From Streptomyces sioyaensis (lineage in GTDB: Bacteria > Actinomycetota > Actinomycetes > Streptomycetales > Streptomycetaceae): 64,000 nt of DNA. Under the pieces are notes generated by a model that saw nothing but the letters and a program-made list of their open reading frames with translations, was not told the DNA's origin and made no database searches. Of the stretch, positions 44,572-53,865 are shown piece after piece. The position numbers and the translations under genes were made by a program. Positions within the stretch are counted from its first letter, which is position 1. Every line of letters starts with the position of its first letter. Location: the NCBI RefSeq assembly GCF_004122735.1, contig NZ_SDIF01000004.1, forward strand, positions 1 to 64,000, written 5' to 3'.

Positions 44572-47500
44572 TCAGACGGGCTGCGGTTCGAAGTCCCAGT
44601 ACGGGCGGCGGCGGCGCCGGGCGGAGAGGGTGTGCGGGTGCTCGGCGCCCAGCGTCTCGGCGAGCTGCCCGATGGCCTCCTGTTCCAGCTTGGCCGCCTC
44701 CTGGCCGCGGCGGAGCGCCCGCAGGTCCTCGGCCAGCGCCGTCTTCGCGGACAGCGTCAGCGGATGGCTCTCCCCCAGCGTGTCCTTGGCGCGCCGCAGG
44801 GTGGCCCGGCCCAGCTCCACCGCGCCCTCCTCGTCGTCCACCCGGCTGCGGGCGGCACCGGCGTTCAGCGCACAGCCCAGCGTCCAGGGGTGGTCGGGGC
44901 CCATCGCCTCGGTCATCCCGCCGAGGGCGGCCTCCGCGAGGTCCAGCGCCTCCGCCTGGTCCCCGAACTCGCCGCGGACCAGCCCGACATTGCCCAGGGT
45001 GCCGACGGTGTAGGGGTGACGCTCGCCGGCCAGCGCGCGATACCGCTCGGCGACCTCCTCGGCGAGGTCCCGGGCGTGCCCCAGATCGCCGTGCTCGCGC
45101 AGGAAGGTGGCGTGGTCGGCGCGCACCATCAGCGTCTCGGGGTGGCGCGGCCCCTGCACCCGGCGTGAGCGCTCGACGAGGTCGGCCAGCAGGGCGGCGG
45201 CCCGGGTGACCTCGCCGGAGCGGCGCAGACACAGCGCGAGGTTGTGCTCGGCGCGCAGCGTCTGCGGGGTGTGCGGGCCCATCACCTGCAGGTGCAGCCG
45301 GGCGTTGAGCTCCTGGGCGGAAGCGGCGTCGCGGTAGCGGCCGAGCAGCCGCAGGGTGCGGGCGTACGCGGTGCCCGCGTTGAGCGTCAGATGGTGCCGG
45401 GTCCGCAGTTCGCGCTCCCGGAAGTCCAGCACCTCGCGGTGCGTGACCAGGGCTTCTTCGTACCGGCCGAGCAGCGTGAGGACATTGCCGAGGTTGTGCC
45501 GCGAGGAGAGGGTGCGGGGGGCCTCCGGGCCCAGGAGTTCGGTATAGGCCCGCCAGACGGCGTCGAAGAGCTCGTACGCCTGCGCGTAGGAGCCGAGCGC
45601 CATCAGCGTCCCGGCCAGACCGTCCTGGGCCCGCAGCAGATCGGCGTCGGAGGGGCCGCGCTCGGTGGCGAGCTGGTCGACGACGGCGCTGCCGACGGCC
45701 TCGGCCTCGCGGTAGCGGCCGAGCCTGCGCAGCATGTTGGCGTGCTGGTGGGTGAGGACGAGCATGGTGCGCTGGGTGGCGGCGAGCCGGGTGCGCCAGC
45801 GGGACATGAACTGTTCGCACAGCCGCAGGCCCATCCGGTATTCGCCGCGGACCCGCAGATATTCGACGCAGTTGAGCAGCAGCTGCTGGACGGCCGGTTC
45901 GGGGCTGTCGAGGACGCCGGCCGGTTCCAGATGCGGGATCAGCTCGGCGTAGCGCTCCCAGTAGCGGGTGTCGGAGGGGTTCTGCGGGTCGGCGGTGACC
46001 AGCACCCGGCAGGCCGTCGCCGACATCTGGTCGCGCTCGTCCTCGGACATGTCGCTGCGCAGGAACCGGTGGTAGAGCCGGTGCATCAGCGCGGTCTCCA
46101 CGGCCGGGTCGGCGTCCTCGGAGACCTGGTAGTCGAGGCGTACGGCGGTGGACTCGGTCAGCCGGCGCAGTGCGGTGTTCCAGCTGATCGGCTCGGCGGC
46201 CAGATCGGCGAGGTGTTCGGGCAGATCGCCGCGGCGGGCCTGGGCGAGCATCGGGACGGGGATGGTGTCCGGGGCGAAGAACGCGAAGAGCTTGAGGAGT
46301 TCGACCGCCGCGGGGCTGCGTTCGCGCAGCGTGTTGAGGGTTATGGCCCAGCTGGTCTGGAAGGCCATGGGGTAGTCGGAGGAGATCCGGATGCCGACGA
46401 GGCTGGGCTCACCGCGGCGGATCAGCTCGATGTACTCCTTGGGGGACATCGGGTTCGCGTCGAGCCAGGCGGCGGTCTGGGCGAGCAGCAGCGGCAGGTC
46501 CTGGACGGCGTCGGAGAGCAGATCGGCTTCCATCGGGGTCAGCCGCGGCGCGCGCCGCCGGGCGTAGGCGACGCTCTCGACGCGGTCGAAGGGCGGCACC
46601 TCGATCTCCTGGGCGCTGCCGGAGCCCGACCAGTCACGGGTGAGGGTGGTGATCAGGACGTGCCCCCGGCCGTCGGGGACCAGGTCCTCGATCTGCTCCA
46701 TGTCGTCGGCGCTGTCGAAGATCAGCAGCCAGCGGCGGTAGGGGCGGCCGACGCGGAGCGCTTCGTGGACGGCGCGGATGCGGTCGCCCAGCTCCCGGCC
46801 GACGGGGAGCTGGAGCCGGGTGGCGAGTTCGGCGAGCTGCTCGCGGGCGGCGCCGCGGTTGGTGGCGCTGATCCACCACACCACGTCGTAGTCGTTGCCG
46901 AAGCGGTGGGCGTACTCGGCGGCGATCTGGCTCTTGCCGACGCCGGAGGTGCCGTAGAGCGCGAGCCGGGTCTCCAGCGGCGGGCCCGAGCCGGTCTGGG
47001 AACCGGCCAGCTTGCCGTGCAGCTCTTCGAGCACGCCGTCGCGGCCGGTGAAGCGGTTGTTGCGGCGTGGGATGTTCCACACCTCGGGCGGGTCGTTCGG
47101 GAAGCGGGGCGCGCCGGGCCCGTCCTCGTCCACGGGCCGGTGCGGCGCCGCGATGCCCAGCCGCGTCAGCACCCGGCGGTTGGCCTCGCGCGCGTCCAGG
47201 TCGCGCAGGTCGGCGGGGCGCAGCAGGGACGCCGTGGCGGGCAGGCTCTGGGTGGCCACGCTCACCGCGGCGAACCGGTCGGCGTGCGGGGGCACCACTT
47301 CGCGCAGCGCGGCCGTCCACTCGTCCGGTGTCTTGGGGCCCAGCCGGAAGTACCAGTCGTCCAGCACGATCAGCAGCCGACCCTCGGCCTCCAGCAGGCC
47401 GGACAGCTCCTGTGCCAGCGCGGTGTCCGCCTGCGGGTCCCAGCGCAGCATGGTGGTGCCGTGGCCCTGCTGCTCCAGCTGGTGGGAGATCCACGCGGCC

Positions 47501-47601
47501 CAGGGGCGGGTGAAGCCCGCATAGCTGATGGTGATGTGTGCGCTGGAGCGGGCAGGGTCGGACGAACCGGAAGAACCAGAAGAAGTGGCCTGATCGACCA
47601 T
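44572..47601 (-). CDS. fxsT: TIR-NB-ARC-TPR protein of the FxSxx-COOH system (FxsT-like)
   Basis: 1009 residues; ATG 47601 has GGGAG 8 nt upstream. Residues ~20-150 form a TIR-like domain (ITISYAGFTRPWAAWISHQL, LLIVLDDWYF, DEWTAALREVVPP). Residues ~185-450 form an NB-ARC NTPase: YGTSGVGKSQIAAEYA (Walker A), RRWLLIFDSADD (Walker B) and HVLITTLTRDW (RNBS-B-like). Residues ~560-995 are about ten TPR-like repeats of the TPR_10/TPR_12 kind (LSSRHNLGNVLTLLGRYEEAL, LNAGTAYARTLRLLGRYRDAA, LGNVGLVRGEFGDQAEALDL). This is the STAND-type architecture annotated as 'FxSxx-COOH system tetratricopeptide repeat protein'. Last gene of the long minus-strand cluster, just after the radical SAM gene. Likely senses or acts on the modified peptide; TIR NADase activity is untested. 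Confidence 0.88.
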   Translation of the reverse strand: MVDQATSSGSSGSSDPARSSAHITISYAGFTRPWAAWISHQLEQQGHGTTMLRWDPQADTALAQELSGLLEAEGRLLIVLDDWYFRLGPKTPDEWTAALREVVPPHADRFAAVSVATQSLPATASLLRPADLRDLDAREANRRVLTRLGIAAPHRPVDEDGPGAPRFPNDPPEVWNIPRRNNRFTGRDGVLEELHGKLAGSQTGSGPPLETRLALYGTSGVGKSQIAAEYAHRFGNDYDVVWWISATNRGAAREQLAELATRLQLPVGRELGDRIRAVHEALRVGRPYRRWLLIFDSADDMEQIEDLVPDGRGHVLITTLTRDWSGSGSAQEIEVPPFDRVESVAYARRRAPRLTPMEADLLSDAVQDLPLLLAQTAAWLDANPMSPKEYIELIRRGEPSLVGIRISSDYPMAFQTSWAITLNTLRERSPAAVELLKLFAFFAPDTIPVPMLAQARRGDLPEHLADLAAEPISWNTALRRLTESTAVRLDYQVSEDADPAVETALMHRLYHRFLRSDMSEDERDQMSATACRVLVTADPQNPSDTRYWERYAELIPHLEPAGVLDSPEPAVQQLLLNCVEYLRVRGEYRMGLRLCEQFMSRWRTRLAATQRTMLVLTHQHANMLRRLGRYREAEAVGSAVVDQLATERGPSDADLLRAQDGLAGTLMALGSYAQAYELFDAVWRAYTELLGPEAPRTLSSRHNLGNVLTLLGRYEEALVTHREVLDFRERELRTRHHLTLNAGTAYARTLRLLGRYRDAASAQELNARLHLQVMGPHTPQTLRAEHNLALCLRRSGEVTRAAALLADLVERSRRVQGPRHPETLMVRADHATFLREHGDLGHARDLAEEVAERYRALAGERHPYTVGTLGNVGLVRGEFGDQAEALDLAEAALGGMTEAMGPDHPWTLGCALNAGAARSRVDDEEGAVELGRATLRRAKDTLGESHPLTLSAKTALAEDLRALRRGQEAAKLEQEAIGQLAETLGAEHPHTLSARRRRRPYWDFEPQPV

Positions 47602-47651
47602 GCGACCGTCTCCCTGGGATGCGATGGTGCGCGCGTGCGCAGGCTGTTTCC

Positions 47652-47687
47652 TCAGGCACGCCCTGGCTTTTTGGCACGATAGCCCAA
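47652..47687 (-). CDS. Possible 11-residue reading frame between fxsB and fxsT
   Basis: TTG (47685-47687) is preceded by a strong AGGAGGG (47692-47698, 4-nt spacing) and encodes LGYRAKKPGRA (first residue would be Met), basic, then stop. The Shine-Dalgarno fits no other start, since fxsT begins 86 nt further on. It may be chance, a leader peptide or a small translated unit. Confidence 0.3.
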   Translation of the reverse strand: MGYRAKKPGRA

Positions 47688-47713
47688 GTGTCCCTCCTGG
47701 TGGCGACAGTGCG

Positions 47714-48949
47714 TCAGGTCGTGTGGGGGTGCCGCCAGTTGGGCGTGACCTCGGCCTTGAGACGGGCCGCGATGTGCCGGATCAGGCGTTCCAGGTCGGC
47801 GCAGTAGACGGAGGGGTTGCCGAACCCGGTGCCGTCGGCGCGGTAGCGGTGCGCGTAGTTGCCGCCGCCGCACACCTCCACCAGGGCGCAGCCGCGGCAC
47901 CGGGCGCCCAGGCCCTCCCGGCCGGTGCGGCGGGCGGCCATGCCGGGGTGTGCCAGGGCCTGGTCGAAGGTGTGCCGGAAGACGTCGAGGCCGGTGGCCG
48001 CGGCGCCCTCGTAGGCGGATTTGAGCGAGTCCACCTGTTCGATGGCGCCGTCGGTGTCCACGATCACGGCGACGACCGGCGAGAGGCCGACCGCCTCGCT
48101 GGAGCTGGGGCGGCCCAGGAGCAGGCCGAGGATCTCGGTGAAGACCCGTACCCGCGGTCCGGGGCCGCCGTCCCACCACAGGTCGAAGACGGTGCACAGC
48201 CAGTCGCCGTACGGGGTGCGGCCGGCGGGGTCCGAGGCCCTGCCGGGGGTGGCGGGCGGCGGGCTGGACCAGTTGGCGTGCGGGAGGAGGAAGTCGAGCA
48301 TCGGGGGGTCCAGTGCGCGCAGCGAGCCGTAGACCTCGGCGGGGTCGGCGGTGATGTCGATGGTGCACAGGATCCCGGCGAACACCCCGGGCCGGTCGTG
48401 GAGCAGGGCCGCGGCGCGGGAGACCGCGGGCCAGGAGGGCCGTCCCGCGTGGTCGACCCGGCGGCGGTTGAGGCCGGGGGTGCCGCCGTCGACGCTGAGG
48501 CCGAGCCGGAACCCGGTGGCGCCGAGGGTGTCGATGATGTCCGCGGTCAGCAGCGTCCCGTTGGTCTGGACGCCGAAGTCGGCGGTGCAGCCGGCGGGCA
48601 GCGCGGCGCGGACGGCGGCGGCCTGGTCCAGGAGCGGGCCGGGGCCGGTGAGCAGCGGCTCCCCGCCGTGCAGATCGATCCGGACCGCGCGCAGCCGGTG
48701 GGTGCGGGCGTGTTCGGCGATGCGCCGGGCGGTCTGCCGGACGGTCGCCGCCGGGACGGTCGGCGGGCGGGTGCGCCAGCTGCGGTCGGGGCCGGCGTAG
48801 ATGTAGCAGTAGGTGCAGGCGAGGTTGCAGCGGCTGTGGACCTTCAGGACGAACTGCCGGAAGGGCACCACGGCGGTCGGGCCGGTCGTCTCCCCCGCCA
48901 CGGCGTCGCCCCCTGCCCTCGTCCCCTCGTCGGCGGTCGGGCCGGTCAA
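47714..48949 (-). CDS. fxsB: FxsB-like radical SAM/SPASM peptide maturase
   Basis: 411 residues. The [4Fe-4S]-SAM motif is CNLACTYC (Cys41, 45, 48 counting from TTG 48949), followed by LHGGEPLL (motif GGEP) and LSVDGG. The C-terminal SPASM region has CRGCALVEVCGGGNY and a late Cys in VYCADLE. FxsB family enzymes form a cyclophane by joining an aromatic ring carbon to the beta carbon of a residue two further along. The start may be TTG 48949 or GTG 48901; the N-terminal 25 residues look poorly conserved (a DNA repeat ACCGGCCCGACCGCC occurs twice there). Lies 110 bp after the FxsA-like peptide gene, its likely substrate. Confidence 0.9.
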   Translation of the reverse strand: MTGPTADEGTRAGGDAVAGETTGPTAVVPFRQFVLKVHSRCNLACTYCYIYAGPDRSWRTRPPTVPAATVRQTARRIAEHARTHRLRAVRIDLHGGEPLLTGPGPLLDQAAAVRAALPAGCTADFGVQTNGTLLTADIIDTLGATGFRLGLSVDGGTPGLNRRRVDHAGRPSWPAVSRAAALLHDRPGVFAGILCTIDITADPAEVYGSLRALDPPMLDFLLPHANWSSPPPATPGRASDPAGRTPYGDWLCTVFDLWWDGGPGPRVRVFTEILGLLLGRPSSSEAVGLSPVVAVIVDTDGAIEQVDSLKSAYEGAAATGLDVFRHTFDQALAHPGMAARRTGREGLGARCRGCALVEVCGGGNYAHRYRADGTGFGNPSVYCADLERLIRHIAARLKAEVTPNWRHPHTT

Positions 48950-49059
48950 CTCCCGCCCGTCGTCTCATACATGGCTCCGCCGCCGATCGAAGAACCGAGT
49001 GCCCCCGGCAACTGGCCGGTTCCCTTGCACGTTTGCCCAAAAACAACCGTCCCTGACCG

Positions 49060-49278
49060 TCAATGCAAGGCTTTTTCCGGGCCGTCCTCGTAGTACGCCA
49101 CGGCGTCCTCCGCCGACGGCCAGTTGCGCAGCAGCAGCGCCGCCACCTCGCCCAGCACCGGATGCTCCGTCCGCGCCGCGAGAACGCCCACGTCAACCCC
49201 GGCGAAGTCCGGCAGCCGCTCGGCCGACGGCCCCGGCGGGTCCGTCACCGCCGGTTCGGTGCGGGGGGTAGTCGCCAC
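49060..49278 (-). CDS. fxsA: FxsA-like RiPP precursor peptide with atypical C-terminus
   Basis: 72 residues from GTG 49278, which has AGGAG 6 nt upstream. Residues ~22-50 fit the FxSxx-COOH precursor leader (RLPDFAGVDVGVLAARTEHP, then VLGEVAALLL). The C-terminus, however, does not end in F-x-S-x-x; it reads NWPSAED then AVAYYEDGPEKALH. Two aromatic-x-(Ser/Asp) tripeptides stand out: Trp53-Pro-Ser55 and Tyr63-Glu-Asp65. Either could be the cyclophane site of FxsB. I checked the other frames past the stop for an FxSxx ending and saw none, so a simple frameshift does not explain the difference. The gene sits between the vWA-type gene and fxsB, on the same strand as both. Confidence 0.8.
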   Translation of the reverse strand: MATTPRTEPAVTDPPGPSAERLPDFAGVDVGVLAARTEHPVLGEVAALLLRNWPSAEDAVAYYEDGPEKALH

Positions 49279-49384
49279 GCTGCTCTCCTCTGGGCCGGCT
49301 GGACGGGTGTGTTCCCGGACTCCCGTCCGCAGAAACACGTGCGCTGAGGGGCGGTCAGGCCGCCGGACGGGCCGCCGGGTGCGG

Positions 49385-52300
49385 TCAGGCGGCGGATTCG
49401 AGGGCACGCATACGGGCGCGGGTGTGCTGGGCCTCCTGGCCGGTGTCCTCGCCGGCGCGCTGCCACTGCTCCCAGCTCTCGCGGTAGGCGTGCAGCGCGG
49501 AACGGGATCCCGCGGTGACCTCCAGGACCTCGCCGCGGCGGTGGTGGGCGCGGGCGGCCAGCAGGGCGCTGCCGGCGCGCCGGGCGGCCGCGGCGGCGCG
49601 GCGGTAGCAGGCGGCGGCGCGGTCATGGCGATCCCGGGAGTCGAAGCGGCGGTCCAGCAGCAGCTGGACGTCGCCCACTTCGAGCCAGGCCTCGGCCGAC
49701 ACCGCGGCGGGGACGTCGGCGCCGCGGGCGGCCAGCTCCAGGATCCAGTCGGCCTCGTGCAGATCGGCGAGCGAGGGCTGGCGTTCGTAGCGCAGCCGCA
49801 GGGCGCGGCCGAACAGCAGCCGGTGGTTGCCGAGGTCCGCGTCCTGCGGCGCGACCCGGGCGAGCGCCTCGCGCAGCACATGCACCGCCTCGTTGGCCAG
49901 CCGCTTGCCCGGCCCGTCGGCCGGCTCCTGCCGGGCGCGCAGCAGCAGCGCCGCACCGCGCTCGGCGAGCAGCGCACTGTGCTCGGGCGAATCGGGGGTG
50001 GTCAGCCGGAGCGCGGCGGCCAGCGCGGCGATGGCGGCGTCCAGGGCGGGCAGCGCGCCGGTGCGGGTGTGCACCGCGCGCTGGGCGGCGGCGGTACGGC
50101 GCAGGCTGTCCGCCTCCAGGGCCCGGTCGTCGAGGGCACGGGCCATCGCCCGGGCGCGTTCGAGGATCGGCAGGACGGACGGCAGCCCCGCGCCGCCGTT
50201 CAGCTGGCGGGCCGCCGCCAGATCGAGCAGCGTCCGGCACACCAGCCGGTCGGCGGCACTGCCGCGGCGGCGCAGCAGCACGACGGCGGTGTCGAGGTCG
50301 TCGGCGGCGCGTACGGCGAGTGCCTCCGCGGCGCGGGGGTCCGCGGGGTGGCCGCCGGCGGCCCGGCGGGCCTGGTCGAGCAGCACCCCGCCGCGGGCGG
50401 CGTGGACCTCGCCGGGCACCTCCTCGCCGCTGGGCCACTGGTCGAGGAGGGTGGTCAGGGAGCACTCGGCCTCGTCGAGCGGGTCGGGGTCCGGCACGGC
50501 CGCCGGGGCACCGGCCGCGGCGGCGGCTGACTCGGGAGCCGGTGCGGGCAGCGCGGCCAGCCGGCGCAGCACCTCGGTGCGCAGCACCATGCTCTCCAGG
50601 ACGCGGGGGTCGAGCAGGCTCATCAGCCCGCAGGCGGTGTGCAGCCGGCGGGCGGCGTCGGCCAGCGCGCCGCGCTCCTCGTCCGGGGTGCCCTCGGCCC
50701 GGCGCTCCTGGGCGCGGGCATGGCCGACCTGGCCCAGCACGATCAGCGCCCGGGTGCGCTCGGCCTCCCGGCCGGCGGTGACGTCCTCCTGGTCACCGGC
50801 GGCCGGCTCACCGGCCGTGGCCCGTTCCGCGGCGCGCACCGCCCGCTCCGCCTCCTCCAGGGCGTCCGGCTGGCCCCAGGTCGCCCAGGCGTGCAGCAGG
50901 GCGCGCGCGAGGTCCGTACCGGCCTCGGGCAGGCGGGCGGCGGCGACGCGCAGCAGCCGGACGGCCTCGATCAGGTCCCGGACGGTGCGGTCCTGTTCGT
51001 AGCGCTCCAGGAGGGCGGCGCCTTCCGCGGCCGGGCCGTCGGAGACGTACGGGCTGGGGGCGGGCGGGCGCAGCGCCGGTTCGAAGCGGCGCAGCACCCG
51101 CTCGGAGACCCGGGCGAAGGGTTCGGGCACCGCGCGCCGGCCGGTCTCGGGCTCGCGGCCGCTGCCGGAGAGCATGGCGACCGCGACGGCCGGGAAGTTG
51201 CGGGCGCTGCGGCCGAAGGTGCGCTCGATGTAGAGCGAGCAGTGTTTGAGGACCAGGGCGGCCTCGCCCGCGCTGAGCCGGCCGAGTAATTCGTCGCGCA
51301 CCCCGGGCGCGAAGTCGTACCACGGGCCGCTCACCCCGGCCTGCTCGCCCGCCTGCGCCTCCTGCGGCGGGAGTTGCGTGACCAGGCCGCTGAGCAGCAC
51401 CTCGGCCAGCTCGGCCGGGCCGGTCTGCGGCAGCATCGCCCGCTGGACCAGCTGGATGACGGGGAGCGCGAGCGGGACGGCCGAGAGATGGACGGCGAGC
51501 AGCCGGGCGGCGGGAGAGGCCTGCTGGTCGAACTCGCGGACCATACGGGCCGGTGCGGCGCGCCCGGGCGCGGGCGCCGGGCCGGACGGGAACCCGGCGC
51601 CGTGGTCGGCGCGTACAGCACAGGCCGCGCCGCGCAGGGCGAGACCGGCGTCGGCGGCCGCGAGCCGGGCCCACGAGCCGAGGGCGGAGGGGGTGGCGGA
51701 GAGGACCGGGATGGCGCGTTCGCGGGGCGGTTCCACGGCGGCCCCGGGCACCCCGGCGGGCCGCCGGCGGCGCCGGGCCGGGCGGAAGTCCAGGGCCTGG
51801 TAGGGGCCCTGGCGCCGGATGAGAGTGCCGGCGACGGCGGGCAGCAGCGTGCGCGCCCACATCCGCTGCGGCAGCGGCTGGACGACGGCGAGCGGGGCGT
51901 CGGCGGCCCAGCGGTAGAGCAGCCGCTGCATCCGGCCGTCCCGCCAGAGGGGGCCCGCGCAGTCGCTGACGACGAGGGTGAGGTGGTGGCCGGTCGGGTC
52001 GTGCAACTGGTCGGCGGGGCGCAGCGGGCGGCCCGGACCGGGGGCCGCCGCGACCCCGACGTCCGGGCCGTGCGGATGGAGGTAGTGCACCGTGACGTCG
52101 CGGAAGGCGCCCACCCGCTCGCAGACCTGGCGCAGGTCGTGCAGCATCTGCTCCCAGACGGCCATCGAGGACGAGCCGTCCATCAACAGCCGCAGGGCGG
52201 CCGCCCGTCGGTGCACCCCGCGCAGCACCGGGATGATCATTTCGGCGTGGGCGGAGAGTTCGGCGGTGGCGGGCTCGTCCAGCTTCCGGCGGACCGGGGC

Positions 52301-52813
52301 GACCGGCGGGCGGTAGCGCTGGATGGGGCGCAGGGCCCGCTGCAGCGGCAGCAGTCCGGGGAACGCGGAGGCGATGGGGACCGCGATCTCGCCGAGCCGC
52401 CGCGGGTCCCGGTCGGCGACCCGCTCGTCCAGGGCGGGCAGCAGCTCCGCGACCCGGCGCCGGGCGCTGTCCCGGAGCGTGGAGGGCGGCGGCCCGCCCT
52501 CCTCGGGGCCGGCGTCGGTGCCGTCCCCGGAACCGTCCGCGCGGCCGGCCGGCGCCGCGTCGGCGTGCGCGGAGCCCGGGGAGACGGCAGGCCCCACCCG
52601 GAAAGTGGCCGGATCCGTACGGTGCGCAGGGTCCGCGGCCGGGGGCCCGGTGTCCCCGGCGTCGCCGGCCTGCTCCTGCGGGGTGATCCACTGGGCGAGC
52701 CAGAGGGCGTCGGCCATCCCGCGGGCGTCGGCCGGCACCCCCGCCGCCGTCAGCCGGGCGACGAGTTCGTCGAGGGGGCCTGGGCCGGGCTCCCCGCGGG
52801 ACACCGCACTCAC
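49385..52813 (-). CDS. vWA/SAV_2336-type protein with TPR-like C-terminal half
   Basis: 1142 residues. The GTG start overlaps the MoxR stop as GTGA. Residues ~1-60 and a Pro/Gly/Asp linker are followed by a segment with LLMDGSSSMAVWEQM (~215), which fits the MIDAS DxSxS of a von Willebrand A fold, and SDCAGPLWRDGRMQRLLYRW. This is the SAV_2336 N-terminal-domain family of actinobacteria. From ~600 to the end there are Ala/Leu-rich helical repeats of TPR type (EADSLRRTAAAQRAVHTR, LLAARAHHRRGEVLEV). Such proteins are the vWA arm of vWA-MoxR-VMAP conflict systems. The C-terminal repeats could bind the effector or peptide. Confidence 0.82.
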   Translation of the reverse strand: MSAVSRGEPGPGPLDELVARLTAAGVPADARGMADALWLAQWITPQEQAGDAGDTGPPAADPAHRTDPATFRVGPAVSPGSAHADAAPAGRADGSGDGTDAGPEEGGPPPSTLRDSARRRVAELLPALDERVADRDPRRLGEIAVPIASAFPGLLPLQRALRPIQRYRPPVAPVRRKLDEPATAELSAHAEMIIPVLRGVHRRAAALRLLMDGSSSMAVWEQMLHDLRQVCERVGAFRDVTVHYLHPHGPDVGVAAAPGPGRPLRPADQLHDPTGHHLTLVVSDCAGPLWRDGRMQRLLYRWAADAPLAVVQPLPQRMWARTLLPAVAGTLIRRQGPYQALDFRPARRRRRPAGVPGAAVEPPRERAIPVLSATPSALGSWARLAAADAGLALRGAACAVRADHGAGFPSGPAPAPGRAAPARMVREFDQQASPAARLLAVHLSAVPLALPVIQLVQRAMLPQTGPAELAEVLLSGLVTQLPPQEAQAGEQAGVSGPWYDFAPGVRDELLGRLSAGEAALVLKHCSLYIERTFGRSARNFPAVAVAMLSGSGREPETGRRAVPEPFARVSERVLRRFEPALRPPAPSPYVSDGPAAEGAALLERYEQDRTVRDLIEAVRLLRVAAARLPEAGTDLARALLHAWATWGQPDALEEAERAVRAAERATAGEPAAGDQEDVTAGREAERTRALIVLGQVGHARAQERRAEGTPDEERGALADAARRLHTACGLMSLLDPRVLESMVLRTEVLRRLAALPAPAPESAAAAAGAPAAVPDPDPLDEAECSLTTLLDQWPSGEEVPGEVHAARGGVLLDQARRAAGGHPADPRAAEALAVRAADDLDTAVVLLRRRGSAADRLVCRTLLDLAAARQLNGGAGLPSVLPILERARAMARALDDRALEADSLRRTAAAQRAVHTRTGALPALDAAIAALAAALRLTTPDSPEHSALLAERGAALLLRARQEPADGPGKRLANEAVHVLREALARVAPQDADLGNHRLLFGRALRLRYERQPSLADLHEADWILELAARGADVPAAVSAEAWLEVGDVQLLLDRRFDSRDRHDRAAACYRRAAAAARRAGSALLAARAHHRRGEVLEVTAGSRSALHAYRESWEQWQRAGEDTGQEAQHTRARMRALESAA

Positions 52814-53865
52814 CTCGTCCGATCAAGAGGCCGCATCAGCTCCGCCGTCAGACGCCGTCGGGTCTCCTCCTCGTCCTCGTCCGTCCAGCCGGCCTTCTGG
52901 GTGAGGTGGATGGCGTTGAAGAGCTGGTCGACGGCGCGGACATCGCCGGGCTCGCGGTCCAGGAAGCGGTCGATCACCGCTTCGTAGCGCCCGTCGGCGC
53001 CCTCGCCGAAATGCGCCCGCACCATGGCGGCGAGCCGCTCCTTGTCGGGCACCGGGATGTGGAGGTGAATACAGCGGCGCAACAGGGGCGCCGGGAAGTC
53101 GCGTTCGCCGTTGCTGGTGAGGACGATGAAGGGGAAGGCGCGGCAGCGCACCCGGCCGTCACGCACCGTCACCTGCGCGCCGTCGTCGCTGAGCACCTCC
53201 ACCTCGGGGGCGGATCCGGACAGCCGTTCCAGCTCCGGAATCCGGAACTCCCCTTCCTCCAGCACATTGAGGAGGTCATTGGGCAGATCGATATCGCTCT
53301 TGTCGAGCTCGTCGACGAGCAGCACCCGGGGCCGGGCGGACGGCAGCAGGGCCGTGCCCAGCGGACCGAGGCGGATGTAGCGGCCGATGCCGCCGCCCGG
53401 CTCGTCGGCGGGGTCGGCGCCGGCCGGCGTCCCGCTCGCCTCGGCGGCCGGGGTGGCGCGGGCGATCTGGAGGTCCTGGAGGCGGCCGATGGCGTCGTAG
53501 TCGTACAGGCCGTCGCGCAGCGTGCTGCGGCTGACGACGGGCCAGCCGAGCACCCGGCCCAGGCCGAGTTCATAGGCGACCGAATGCGCCAGGGTGCTCT
53601 TGCCGCTGCCCGGCGCGCCGGTCACCAGCAGCGGGCGGCGCAGATAGAGGGCGGCGTTGACCAGCTCGCGCTCGGTCTCGCCGGGGCGGTGGTGGCTGGC
53701 TTCGCGGTGCTGCACACCGAGCCGGCGCTCGGACGACGGGTCGAGGGCGGCCGGCGGCGCCACGAGGGGGCCGCCGTCGAAATCGCGCCAGGGCGGCGGC
53801 GGCGGAAGATGCTCAATTCCGTCGTGCGGTGCCCCCGCGCCACGGTAGATGAGCCAGTCGCTCAC
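52810..53865 (-). CDS. MoxR-family AAA+ ATPase
   Basis: 351 residues from GTG 53865, with GAGGAG 7 nt upstream. Walker A GAPGSGKSTLAHS, Walker B VLLVDELDKSD, sensor 1 FIVLTSNGERDFPAPLLRRC. Typical MoxR layout with the partner vWA gene overlapping its end by 4 bp. It would drive ATP-dependent remodelling of the vWA and VMAP partners. The N-terminal ~70 residues are Pro-rich and lineage-specific. Confidence 0.9.
   Translation of the reverse strand: MSDWLIYRGAGAPHDGIEHLPPPPPWRDFDGGPLVAPPAALDPSSERRLGVQHREASHHRPGETERELVNAALYLRRPLLVTGAPGSGKSTLAHSVAYELGLGRVLGWPVVSRSTLRDGLYDYDAIGRLQDLQIARATPAAEASGTPAGADPADEPGGGIGRYIRLGPLGTALLPSARPRVLLVDELDKSDIDLPNDLLNVLEEGEFRIPELERLSGSAPEVEVLSDDGAQVTVRDGRVRCRAFPFIVLTSNGERDFPAPLLRRCIHLHIPVPDKERLAAMVRAHFGEGADGRYEAVIDRFLDREPGDVRAVDQLFNAIHLTQKAGWTDEDEEETRRRLTAELMRPLDRTR

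Noticed and set aside
45244..47682. 812-residue open frame opposite the FxsT-like gene
   Set aside because: Same effect; Gly/Val/Arg-rich composition, no motifs, and it covers a gene with clear NB-ARC and TPR motifs.
49060..49100. Frameshift that would restore an FxSxx end in the FxsA-like peptide (A-run near 49071-49078)
   Set aside because: Both alternative frames beyond the run continue without an F-x-S-x-x stop, so the variant end appears genuine.
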